From Pleionea sp052032335 (lineage in GTDB: Bacteria; Pseudomonadota; Gammaproteobacteria; Enterobacterales; Kangiellaceae): a stretch of 13,448 bases of DNA. The DNA is taken from contig JBPEWV010000024.1 in the NCBI GenBank assembly GCA_052032335.1, positions 1 to 13,448 of the forward strand, given 5' to 3'. The notes under the pieces were generated by a model, which saw only the letters and a list, made by a program, of their open reading frames with translations, was not told the origin of the DNA and ran no database searches. This document shows positions 7,274 through 13,448 of this stretch, piece by piece. The number at the start of each line of letters is the position of its first letter. Within the stretch, counting starts at the first letter, position 1. A program made the position numbers and the translations under genes.

Positions 7274-8485
7274 TCAAAGAATATTGGGTATCGGACAATC
7301 AAGGTAATTGCAGACCGCACGGATCAGCATAAATTCTTCGGGGCCTATGCGCTGATCGCTGGCGATTGCCTGTGCTAATGCATCAATGACAGGTTGTTTC
7401 AATAAAGGATTAAGTTTGCTAAGCGTGACCAGCGCTTTATGAAAATGATTGGCATTGAATGGCTTGATGCTTTGCTGAGTAATTGTAATACCAAAGCCTT
7501 GAGCAAGCGATTGAAGTAGGGTTAATTGCGCTTCCTTATTTTTTCGGGTTTGCTGTACGAAAGTGGTTAGAACCAACACTAATTTTGATTCAACTTTTCG
7601 AAAACTGTTGATGCTAGATTGAAAGGGCTGGTCGTCGGTCGCACTGCGTAAACACAGGGCGAAGATGACGTACTCCTGTAACGACACCTTTCGGTCAATG
7701 TCCACCAGTTGTTTGCATTGGTGAATGAAGTCTTGCCGCGCTTGTTTCGAATAATTAGCGATCCGCGGCAAAGCGAGTTCCAATAGTAAGTATTGTTGCG
7801 GTAATTTTTGTTGGCTGAGAGAGGGTAATATTTGAATGACTTTATTCAGTGCTTCTTCGTCAAACCATTGCATGGCGTGCTCGATGATTTCAGCACGGGG
7901 TAGCGTGTTGTTTAATATCAGCAAGGCAAAAACTAAATGTTTCGCAGAGTTCCCTTCGTCTTTGTCTCGGGCAATGTTGCGTAACTGACGAGGCAGTTGC
8001 AATATTTGCACTTGCGTGCGATTCAGATTGTCGGCGGCAACCTCGCCGACACTGCTCGATAACCGACTGGCTGCCAAGGAACCTGTCGCTCCTGAGCCAG
8101 CAAACGCTGTTTCAGCTCCGCGCTCAGTATTGTCTTCGTACAACGATCGGGGCCGATTGTTTTGCCCGACAGGTGATTGCGGTTTCGAGGAGTGTGCTTG
8201 TGGTAAATCGATGGGCGCAGGTACAAAATTTGGGTCGATTTTATCGATACGCTCACTGATCGGGGGATGCGTCGCCAACAACCCGCTGAACAGATTGAGT
8301 TTTTGCGATCGCTCAAAGCAAAGGTGGCTTAATTCTTCAGCTGATCGGCTCTGCAATACCGAGCCTTCAGTATCGATGGCTATTTTATACAGCGCGTTGC
8401 TGATTCCGCTGTTATCCCGAGTGTATTGAACGGAAGAAGCGTCGGCTAAAAATTCTCGTTGTCGCGAAATGGCTGCTTTGATCAA
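7274..8485 (-). CDS. C-terminal fragment of M48 peptidase, with TerB-like region
   Basis: Open frame after the internal stop. The earliest candidate start is a TTG at 8485, seven codons past the TAA, with no good ribosome site, so independent translation is doubtful. The first part completes the peptidase domain: RQREFLADAS supplies the zinc-binding Glu, and THPPISERI (fragment residues 72-80) is a usual M48 motif. A low-complexity Ser/Gly/Pro-rich linker covers fragment residues about 95-150. The rest is helical and seems to contain two similar acidic-loop segments, VDIDRKVSLQEYVIFALCL (about 261-279) and ASDQRIGPEEFMLIRAVCNY near the C-terminus. Both resemble the D-x-(K/R)-(V/I)-x-x-x-E pattern of TerB-like domains. 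Codon use looks like that of the neighbours. The TGA lies 3 nt from the stop of the converging DUF1569 gene. Confidence 0.6.
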   Translation of the reverse strand: MIKAAISRQREFLADASSVQYTRDNSGISNALYKIAIDTEGSVLQSRSAEELSHLCFERSQKLNLFSGLLATHPPISERIDKIDPNFVPAPIDLPQAHSSKPQSPVGQNNRPRSLYEDNTERGAETAFAGSGATGSLAASRLSSSVGEVAADNLNRTQVQILQLPRQLRNIARDKDEGNSAKHLVFALLILNNTLPRAEIIEHAMQWFDEEALNKVIQILPSLSQQKLPQQYLLLELALPRIANYSKQARQDFIHQCKQLVDIDRKVSLQEYVIFALCLRSATDDQPFQSSINSFRKVESKLVLVLTTFVQQTRKNKEAQLTLLQSLAQGFGITITQQSIKPFNANHFHKALVTLSKLNPLLKQPVIDALAQAIASDQRIGPEEFMLIRAVCNYLDCPIPNIL

Positions 8486-8506
8486 CCGTCCGAAAAAAAG
8501 ACCGAT

Positions 8507-9226
8507 TTAGCCAACCGCTAACAGTGCAAATCCGACAAAAGCAGCTCGGCCTCCGCCACGACTTCGGTTGCCGATAAGGCCCGAGCGACGGGGGCGCGAA
8601 CTGGAGTGGGTCAAGAACTCTCCAACCTGCCCGATCACCAGAATTCCCGCGAGCACGCCGATCAGATAAATATTCAGTTTCATATCGCCGTTAAAAATAT
8701 GGCTGAACTCATGGCCAATAACGCCTTGCAACTCTTGTCGGTTTAACTTTTCCAGGCAACCTCGTGTTACCACCAGGCAGGTATTGTGTGGTTCTGTTCC
8801 GGCGACAAAGGCATTGATAGACGATTCGTTATCCATAACGAACAAACGTGGTAAGGTGATCCCTGAGGCAATTGACATTTCTTCAACCACATTAATCAGT
8901 CGCCGCTCACTGGAATCTTTGGTGGTTAGGCTGATGGCGCGTGCTCCGGCCATTTGTACTGCTTTTAAACCACCTTTTGAACGCAGCTGAATCCAGCGCA
9001 GTAGACTGGTGAAGCCAATAACTGCAAGTGTACCAGCGGTAATTGACAGGCTCAGAGGGTGTAGCCAATAGGCCGACAAAGGCATGCAATAGTAGCTGCT
9101 AAAACAGGCTGCGTAGTAAATGGCAAGGTTTAGCAGTAAAACAATGGCGAAAACGGCAATAACGAAAAGTGCTGTTAGCTTTTTGGTTTGCGACCTCGCC
9201 TGTTTTTGATGCTCGAAGAAGTTCAT
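8507..9226 (-). CDS. N-terminal fragment of M48 peptidase (HEXXH half)
   Basis: A 239-codon frame from the ATG at 9226 to the premature TAA. A long membrane segment at about residues 17-41 and a second at about 57-76 anchor the protein. The peptidase domain follows, with conserved lead-in sequence (LPRLFVMDNESSINAF near 125-140, and TRGCLEKLNRQELQGVIGHEFSH). The zinc-binding and catalytic HEFSH is at 172-176, and a third membrane segment is at about 184-206. An Arg/Gly/Ser-rich stretch (RSGLIGNRSRGGG) precedes the fourth hydrophobic segment, where the frame stops. If translation ends here, the product is a membrane protein lacking the third zinc ligand, probably inactive. The start lies 21 bp after the lemA stop, and its ribosome site is weak (GGAAA, far upstream). 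Confidence 0.75.
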   Translation of the reverse strand: MNFFEHQKQARSQTKKLTALFVIAVFAIVLLLNLAIYYAACFSSYYCMPLSAYWLHPLSLSITAGTLAVIGFTSLLRWIQLRSKGGLKAVQMAGARAISLTTKDSSERRLINVVEEMSIASGITLPRLFVMDNESSINAFVAGTEPHNTCLVVTRGCLEKLNRQELQGVIGHEFSHIFNGDMKLNIYLIGVLAGILVIGQVGEFLTHSSSRPRRSGLIGNRSRGGGRAAFVGFALLAVG

Positions 9227-9247
9227 GAAAGAGGAATGTTTCCGTTC

Positions 9248-9829
9248 TTAAAAGGAAACCTTCATCGCTTTCTTGACGTCAAGTTCTTCAACTTCGAATA
9301 ACTGGGCTTGCTGAAAGTTAAACTTTGCGGCGATAACGTTATTGGGGAATTGTTCCCGGTAGGTATTGTAAAACATTACCGAATCATTGTAAGACTGTCG
9401 GGCGAAGGCCACTTTATTTTCAGTGGCAGTCAATTCTTCCATCAGGTTCAGCATGGTCTGATTGGCTTTGAGATCGGGGTAGTTTTCCATTACCGCGAGT
9501 AGCTTGCCCATAGCACCTGTCAGTGCCGCTTCTGCTCCCATCAGTTTTTGGATCGACTGTGCGTCGGTCGGATCAAGCGATGCTTGCTTGGTTGCGGAGA
9601 CCGCATCAGCGCGTGCCGAAGTCACCGACTCCAACGTTTCACGCTCATGTTTCATATATCCTTTGGCGGTTTCCACCAGGTTCGGAATCAGGTCATGTCG
9701 ACGATTCAGTTGCACATCAATTTGCGAAAAAGCGTTCTTGAAACGATTTTTCAGTCCCACCAGCTTGTTGTAAATGGCAACAATATAAAAGATGATTAGG
9801 ACAATCACCGCCAAAATAATCCACTCCAT
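9248..9829 (-). CDS. lemA: LemA family membrane protein
   Basis: A 193-residue LemA family protein: an N-terminal membrane anchor at about residues 3-20 (WIILAVIVLIIFYIVAIYNK) and then a long helical domain. Family hallmarks are NAFSQIDVQLNRRHDLIPNLVETAKGY (in parts, residues about 33-59), ENYPDLKANQ near the middle, ARQSYNDSVMFYNT, and FPNNVIAAKFNF towards the end. LemA proteins are often encoded with M48 or HtpX-like peptidases and are considered envelope proteins, but their molecular role is not settled. The ATG at 9829 has an excellent AGGAG (9840-9836) 6 nt upstream. It sits between the PspB-like gene (26 bp upstream) and the M48 gene (21 bp downstream), which indicates one operon. The complete frame contrasts with the broken M48 partner. 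Confidence 0.95.
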   Translation of the reverse strand: MEWIILAVIVLIIFYIVAIYNKLVGLKNRFKNAFSQIDVQLNRRHDLIPNLVETAKGYMKHERETLESVTSARADAVSATKQASLDPTDAQSIQKLMGAEAALTGAMGKLLAVMENYPDLKANQTMLNLMEELTATENKVAFARQSYNDSVMFYNTYREQFPNNVIAAKFNFQQAQLFEVEELDVKKAMKVSF

Positions 9830-9855
9830 CGTAGACTCCTGTTAATTGGTCACTT

Positions 9856-10080
9856 TCAGTCTTTAAGACCGTCGATTTCTCGGCGCAAATTAGAGCTAGG
9901 ATCGGTCACAATGCGCTCCAACGTTTTTACCCGATCTTCGAGTTCATTTAACCGCTTCAGTTTGTCCTCCAGCGCTTTGCTGTGTTTCCCATTATCCGAT
10001 TTGTTTTTCAAATATTGCTTGGCGACTTCGGCAGCCATAACGATACCCGTAATCACGGCTATCCACTTAAATAACTCCAT
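9856..10080 (-). CDS. Small PspB-like membrane/coiled-coil protein
   Basis: A 74-residue protein with one membrane segment at about residues 4-21 (FKWIAVITGIVMAAEVAK) and a charged heptad-rich helix at about 36-60 (ALEDKLKRLNELEDRVKTLE). The segment RVKTLERIVTDPSSNLRREI near the C-terminus resembles the end of phage shock protein B (ERIQALESILD, then a short Pro-containing tail with Trp-Arg), so a PspB-like role in membrane stress is the best guess. PspA and PspC are not in the window. The ATG at 10080 has a strong ribosome site (AGAGG, 10091-10087). It is the first gene of the likely operon with lemA and the M48 gene. The family call is by pattern only. Confidence 0.7.
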   Translation of the reverse strand: MELFKWIAVITGIVMAAEVAKQYLKNKSDNGKHSKALEDKLKRLNELEDRVKTLERIVTDPSSNLRREIDGLKD

Positions 10081-10129
10081 GGTTTATCCTCTATATTGCA
10101 GTCCGATCTGGAGGAACCGCTTGCTACAC

Positions 10130-10159
10130 GTTATAGTAACTTTATCAATTACTTACCAA
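10130..10159 (-). promoter_or_regulatory. Putative promoter of the PspB-like/lemA/M48 operon
   Basis: On the minus strand, TTGGTA (10159-10154) and TATAAC (10135-10130) are separated by 18 bp in the 93-bp gap before glnE. The same bases include TATAGT on the plus strand (10132-10137), a possible -10 for glnE, so the two divergent promoters may overlap. Neither has been tested; the plus-strand one lacks a clear -35. Confidence 0.35.
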
Positions 10160-10173
10160 AAATGTAGGGCATA

Positions 10174-13080
10174 GTGAGCGGCGACTCTAAAGACACTATT
10201 CAGCTTAGTACACAGAACCGCAATTTTCTTACAGCGGAATCGGGAAGTCGTTGGCAAAAAATCTGCGAACAACACCCGCAAACTGCCGAATCGATAAACA
10301 CCCAAGTGAGACAATATTTGAGTGATGCGTGTTTGCTTAGCCCTTTTATCGGTCGTGTTCTGGAACGTGAGTTGCCCTTTTTTGTGCAATGGATTGACGA
10401 CCAAGGTTTAACCGAAAACTTTGATTACGCAGCTATAAAGTCGGATCTGGAACAGGAGCTGAAGTCTGTTACAAACGATGCCGCAGCAAAACTCAGTTTG
10501 CGACGTTGGCGAACTCGCTGGTTTGGTTTGATTGCCATTCGCGGATTGATTTCGAACATATCGATCGAACAAGAATTTCGCGATATATCTCATATTTCCG
10601 ATGCCTTAATTCTTGCTGCCTACGAATGGTTGTATCCTGCCATGTGCCAACAGTGGGGGCGTCCCGAAACCGAAGCGAAAACATCTATGCCACTGCTGAT
10701 TGTCGCTATGGGTAAATACGGCGGCTTCGAGCTTAACTTTTCATCGGACGTTGATTTGATTTTTTATTTTCCGGAAGACGGAGAAACAAAGGGTGGTCGA
10801 CGCAATCTGGAACATCAGACATTCTTTACCCGGTTGGGTCAGCGGTTAATCGATTTGTTGGCCGATGTCACTCGTGACGGTTTCGTGTTTCGCGTTGATA
10901 TGCGGCTCAGACCTTATGGTGACAGCGGACCTTTGGCCATGAGTTTTGATGCTGCTGAAGATTATTATCAAGAACAAGGGCGCGAGTGGGAGCGCTTTGC
11001 CATGATAAAAGCCCGGGTAATCAATCCGGAATCTGAGTTCAGCCATTCTTTTGCAAAAATGATTCAGCCGTTTGTGTATCGCCGTTACATCGACTTCGGT
11101 GTGCTTGAGTCGATTCGCAGCTTGAAGTCAAAAATAGAAACCGAAGTCAGGCGCAAAGGTCTCGACGACAACATCAAATTGGGTTCGGGCGGTATTCGCG
11201 AAGCAGAATTTATTGTGCAATCACTTCAACTGGTGCGCGGCGGACGAATGAGAAATTTACAGCAACGCAGCTTTGTCGAAGCATTGCGACAACTGGAACA
11301 ACTGAAGATGGTTGAGCCCAAGGTGGCGACCGAGTTGCTGGAGGCTTACAAGTTTTTGCGAAAAGTGGAGCATGTGTTACAGCAAATCAATGACGCGCAA
11401 ACCCAACGACTGCCGGAAGGTGACATCGATAAAGTCCGTTTATCGAGTGCCATGCGTTTTGCCAGTTACCCAACGTTTCATCAAAAATTGGAGCATCATC
11501 GTCAAGTGATCGCCCGCGAGTTTACATTGTTGTTTCGTTCCGAAGAAGAACAGCAAGACACTAAAGAAAGCTTTAATCTGGAGCTGATCGAGAAAGAAGA
11601 CTTTGTTCGTTGGTATCAAGATCACGAGTCCGAAGAAGTCGATGCCATATTGCAAAGGCTGGGTAAATTCGCCAGTTCGAATCACTTTCAGCAATTGTCG
11701 TCTCGAGGCAAAAATCGCCTTGAAAGCTTATTTCCTAAACTTCTCAAAGCGCTTTCTGAAGAAGAAAAGCCGTCCGTAACACTGGAAAGAGTACTCAGTC
11801 TATTACGCTCGGTGACTCGGCGTACCGCTTACTTGGTCTTATTGGAAGAGAACCCGCCGGTGCTGGAACATTTGATCAAACTTTGCGGGCAAAGTAAGTG
11901 GGTGAGTGAACAACTGTCACAGTTTCCCTTATTGTTGGATGAGCTGCTGTATCCAGCGGGGCTTTATCAACCACTGATGACGTCAGACTTACGTCTCGAA
12001 TTACGTCAGCAAATGTTACGTATCGAGCCAGATGATGAAGAGCAACAACAGGAGCAATTGAGGATCTTTAAGCAGACCCACGAGCTCCGTGTTGCAGCCG
12101 CAGTATTAAACAATACCATTGACGTTAAAAATGCCAGTCGTTATTTGAGTCAAATTGCTCAGGCCATACTGGAGAGTGTTTTAAATTTATCCTGGCGAAA
12201 ATTGTGCTCGCGGTACGGTGTGCCCAGTGTAGAGAACGCAAGTCCGGATCAGTTGTCCGGGTTTGCTGTGATTGCCTATGGCAAATTTGGCGGTGAAGAA
12301 TTAGGCTTTGGCTCCGATCTGGATCTGGTTTTTTTATTTAACGCCGAACCGGAAGGGCTGACACAGGGCAATAAATCGATCTCGCATAATCAGTTTTATA
12401 CCCGACTTGCGCAGCGGGTGATTAACACGCTGAACATTCGAACCCTGTCGGGCGTGCTCTACGAAGTCGACATGCGGTTACGACCATCGGGCAGCTCCGG
12501 TCTGCTGGTGAGCTATACTGAAGCATTCGAGGAGTATCAGTGGAACGAAGCCTGGACCTGGGAACATCAGGCGTTAACCCGAGCCAGAGTGGTGGCTGGT
12601 GATAAACAACTTAAGAATTGGTTTGCTAAGTTTCGTTTGAAAGTGATAACTCGCGAGCGTGATAAGGCCAAAATAAAATGCGATGTGGTCGAAATGCGTC
12701 AGAAAATGCGCCAGTCGCTGGACAAAAGTAATCAGGAAAAACTTGACTTCAAACAATGTCCCGGCGGAATGGTGGATATAGAATTTATAGCGCAATATTT
12801 GTTGTTAACGCATGGTGCAAGCTACCCTGATGAAGTCTGGTGCAGCCGAACCACGCGACAATTCGACCGACTGGCCGAGTTAGGTGTTATCGATAGTCAA
12901 TTGGCTGAGCGGTTAATTGAAGCCTATCGGTTTTATCGGCGACTGAATAATCGACTGGTATTAACCGGGCAAAAAAAGCTGGTCAGGCAAAAAACCATCG
13001 CCAGGCAACAAGCACAAGTCATCGCTTGCTGGGAACGGTTTTTTCCGGATCAATCAAATTGCGAAGAAGGGGATGTATGA
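10174..13080 (+). CDS. glnE: Glutamine synthetase adenylyltransferase/adenylyl-removing enzyme
   Basis: GlnE adds AMP to, and removes it from, a tyrosine of glutamine synthetase, lowering or restoring nitrogen assimilation under control of the PII protein. The 968-residue length fits the two-catalytic-domain family (E. coli about 946). The N-terminal adenylyl-removing half carries MGKYGGFELNFSSDVDLIF (metal-binding D192 and D194) and GSGGIREAEF from residue 337. The C-terminal adenylyltransferase half repeats the pattern: YGKFGGEELGFGSDLDLVF (D715, D717) and CPGGMVDIEF from residue 862. The PII-responsive linker lies between, about residues 460-540. The start is a GTG at 10174: an in-frame TAG lies 9 nt upstream, no ATG occurs before the conserved region, and TAGGG at 10165-10169 is a weak ribosome site. 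Its stop overlaps the start of the zinc-finger gene by 2 nt (ATGA). Confidence 0.97.
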   Translation: MSGDSKDTIQLSTQNRNFLTAESGSRWQKICEQHPQTAESINTQVRQYLSDACLLSPFIGRVLERELPFFVQWIDDQGLTENFDYAAIKSDLEQELKSVTNDAAAKLSLRRWRTRWFGLIAIRGLISNISIEQEFRDISHISDALILAAYEWLYPAMCQQWGRPETEAKTSMPLLIVAMGKYGGFELNFSSDVDLIFYFPEDGETKGGRRNLEHQTFFTRLGQRLIDLLADVTRDGFVFRVDMRLRPYGDSGPLAMSFDAAEDYYQEQGREWERFAMIKARVINPESEFSHSFAKMIQPFVYRRYIDFGVLESIRSLKSKIETEVRRKGLDDNIKLGSGGIREAEFIVQSLQLVRGGRMRNLQQRSFVEALRQLEQLKMVEPKVATELLEAYKFLRKVEHVLQQINDAQTQRLPEGDIDKVRLSSAMRFASYPTFHQKLEHHRQVIAREFTLLFRSEEEQQDTKESFNLELIEKEDFVRWYQDHESEEVDAILQRLGKFASSNHFQQLSSRGKNRLESLFPKLLKALSEEEKPSVTLERVLSLLRSVTRRTAYLVLLEENPPVLEHLIKLCGQSKWVSEQLSQFPLLLDELLYPAGLYQPLMTSDLRLELRQQMLRIEPDDEEQQQEQLRIFKQTHELRVAAAVLNNTIDVKNASRYLSQIAQAILESVLNLSWRKLCSRYGVPSVENASPDQLSGFAVIAYGKFGGEELGFGSDLDLVFLFNAEPEGLTQGNKSISHNQFYTRLAQRVINTLNIRTLSGVLYEVDMRLRPSGSSGLLVSYTEAFEEYQWNEAWTWEHQALTRARVVAGDKQLKNWFAKFRLKVITRERDKAKIKCDVVEMRQKMRQSLDKSNQEKLDFKQCPGGMVDIEFIAQYLLLTHGASYPDEVWCSRTTRQFDRLAELGVIDSQLAERLIEAYRFYRRLNNRLVLTGQKKLVRQKTIARQQAQVIACWERFFPDQSNCEEGDV

Positions 13081-13319
13081 ACGAATCAACCGAACCACTG
13101 CAAAATAGTTCCGAGCAAGGTAAAGCGGAACAACACAATGCGGAAACCGGCTCGAGTAATAATGATGTTATATGGGTCTCGAAAGATCAACTGCCGCTGA
13201 GTTGTCCCATGCCCGATGGTGAACTCTGGAACATGCACCCCAGAGTGTATCTGGAGATAGAGAAAAACGGTCGCATTCAGTGCCCCTATTGCGGTGCCCA
13301 CTATCAATTAAAGGAATAA
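13077..13319 (+). CDS. CHCC-type zinc-finger protein
   Basis: An 80-residue protein with a C-terminal zf-CHCC domain, the family that includes the mitochondrial complex I subunit NDUFS6. The ligands are C43 in SCPMP, H54 in MHPRVYLEI and the pair C69/C72 in CPYCGAHY. The first 30 residues are polar and probably disordered (Ser, Asn, Glu, Gln). Bacterial members are often encoded near glnE or ilvE and have no firmly assigned function. I chose the ATG at 13077, which overlaps the glnE TGA (ATGA) and has a good AGAAGGGG (13065-13072). An upstream in-frame TTG at 13026 lies inside glnE and has no such support. Translational coupling with glnE is likely. Confidence 0.88.
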   Translation: MNESTEPLQNSSEQGKAEQHNAETGSSNNDVIWVSKDQLPLSCPMPDGELWNMHPRVYLEIEKNGRIQCPYCGAHYQLKE

Positions 13320-13325
13320 AATCGG

Positions 13326-13448
13326 GTGCACAAACTGTTGCTTAAATGGAGTTATTTTGCCACCCATTCTCAAGGCTATCAGTCATGGAAGCAACGGTTG
13401 CGACAGTTAATTATTGAACCGCACTCCAGGCAACGCAAATGGTTCGAT
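13326..13448 (+). CDS. 5' part of a gene running off the window, possibly an ion channel
   Basis: Forty-one open codons run to the end of the window from a GTG at 13326. AAGGA at 13311-13315, within the last codons of the zinc-finger gene, gives a well-placed ribosome site, and the 6-nt gap from the preceding stop suggests the same operon. The visible N-terminus is basic and aromatic (VHKLLLKWSYFATHSQGYQS, then WKQRLRQLIIEPHSRQRKWF). The pattern of a basic amphipathic helix, a short loop and K-W-F-D resembles the cytoplasmic N-terminus of bacterial voltage-gated ion transporter (potassium channel) proteins. No membrane segment is inside the window, so this is only a guess. Confidence 0.5.
   Translation, partial: MHKLLLKWSYFATHSQGYQSWKQRLRQLIIEPHSRQRKWFD

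Larger units (their letters stand above)
7274..9226 (-). pseudogene. M48 metallopeptidase gene interrupted by an in-frame TAA
   Basis: Reading from the ATG at 9226 in one frame gives 239 codons, a TAA (8509-8507), then 410 further open codons to the TGA at 7274-7276. The expected full product is about 650 residues, an HtpX-like membrane-anchored M48 peptidase with a C-terminal TerB-like region. The residues on each side of the TAA join smoothly (FALLAVG, stop, IGLFFGRLIKAA). From memory, relatives carry a tyrosine here (GYIG), which would be TAC or TAT, so one base change explains the stop. HEXXH lies before the stop and the third zinc ligand (E258 in RQREFLADA) 18 codons after it, so neither half alone could be an active peptidase. 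The rest of the frame shows no decay. A recent nonsense mutation, a sequence error, or readthrough are all possible. It lies 21 bp downstream of lemA in the same operon. Confidence 0.8.

Noticed and set aside
8016..8429. Long plus-strand open frame of 137 codons
   Set aside because: It lies antisense to the conserved M48 peptidase region and its translation has no recognisable domain; it is a shadow frame.
8485..8509. Programmed or accidental frameshift at the run of seven T residues next to the M48 stop
   Set aside because: Both halves are in the same reading frame, so no shift is needed; the defect is one in-frame TAA.
13026..13076. Longer N-terminus for the zinc-finger protein from an upstream TTG
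   Set aside because: The extension lies inside glnE, and the ATG at 13077 has a strong Shine-Dalgarno and the ATGA overlap typical of coupling.
1..13448. Mobile element, phage, CRISPR or defence-system content
   Set aside because: No transposase, integrase, terminal inverted repeats, spaced direct-repeat array or known defence domain was found on either strand; the content is housekeeping and envelope genes.

Overview
The window looks like ordinary chromosomal DNA from a gammaproteobacterium, probably a marine, Oceanospirillales-like lineage. The evidence is the mix of families: GlnE, a YgiF-type CYTH-CHAD protein, PiT with a DUF47 partner, DUF2789, LemA with an M48 peptidase, and a CHCC zinc-finger protein. 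Base composition is moderate and the genes are tightly packed. I cannot name the genus. There is no transposase, integrase, phage gene, CRISPR array, tRNA or rRNA, and I see no defence island or other unknown multi-gene system.

Layout. (1) 20-2017, minus strand: a DUF47 (PhoU-like) gene followed by a PiT phosphate transporter gene. Their divergent upstream region (2018-2238) carries two arrays of PHO-box-like 7-bp repeats at 11-bp spacing, one on each side of a likely sigma70 promoter. (2) 2239-5218, plus strand: a CYTH-CHAD inorganic triphosphatase-type protein, then a monofunctional aspartate kinase. (3) 5334-6676, minus strand: a small DUF2789 protein and a class II-like histone deacetylase-family enzyme. 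(4) 6716-7270, plus strand: a Tat-exported DUF1569 (DinB-like) protein. (5) 7274-10080, minus strand: a probable envelope-stress operon made of a PspB-like membrane/coiled-coil protein, LemA, and an M48 metallopeptidase with a C-terminal TerB-like region. The M48 gene is interrupted by a single in-frame TAA. (6) 10174-13448, plus strand: glnE, a translationally coupled CHCC zinc-finger gene, and the first 41 codons of a gene that runs off the window.

How the genes fit together. The left third is phosphate-centred: low-affinity phosphate uptake, its DUF47 partner, and a tripolyphosphate/polyphosphate-binding type protein, all sharing one regulatory region that PhoB may bind. The right third is nitrogen-centred (GlnE controls glutamine synthetase). 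In E. coli the CYTH-CHAD gene ygiF lies directly upstream of glnE; here about 6.4 kb separates them.

The two observations most worth checking are the premature stop in the M48 gene, which separates the HEXXH motif from the third zinc ligand while the reading frame stays intact on both sides, and the paired PHO-box-like arrays around the DUF47-pit promoter.
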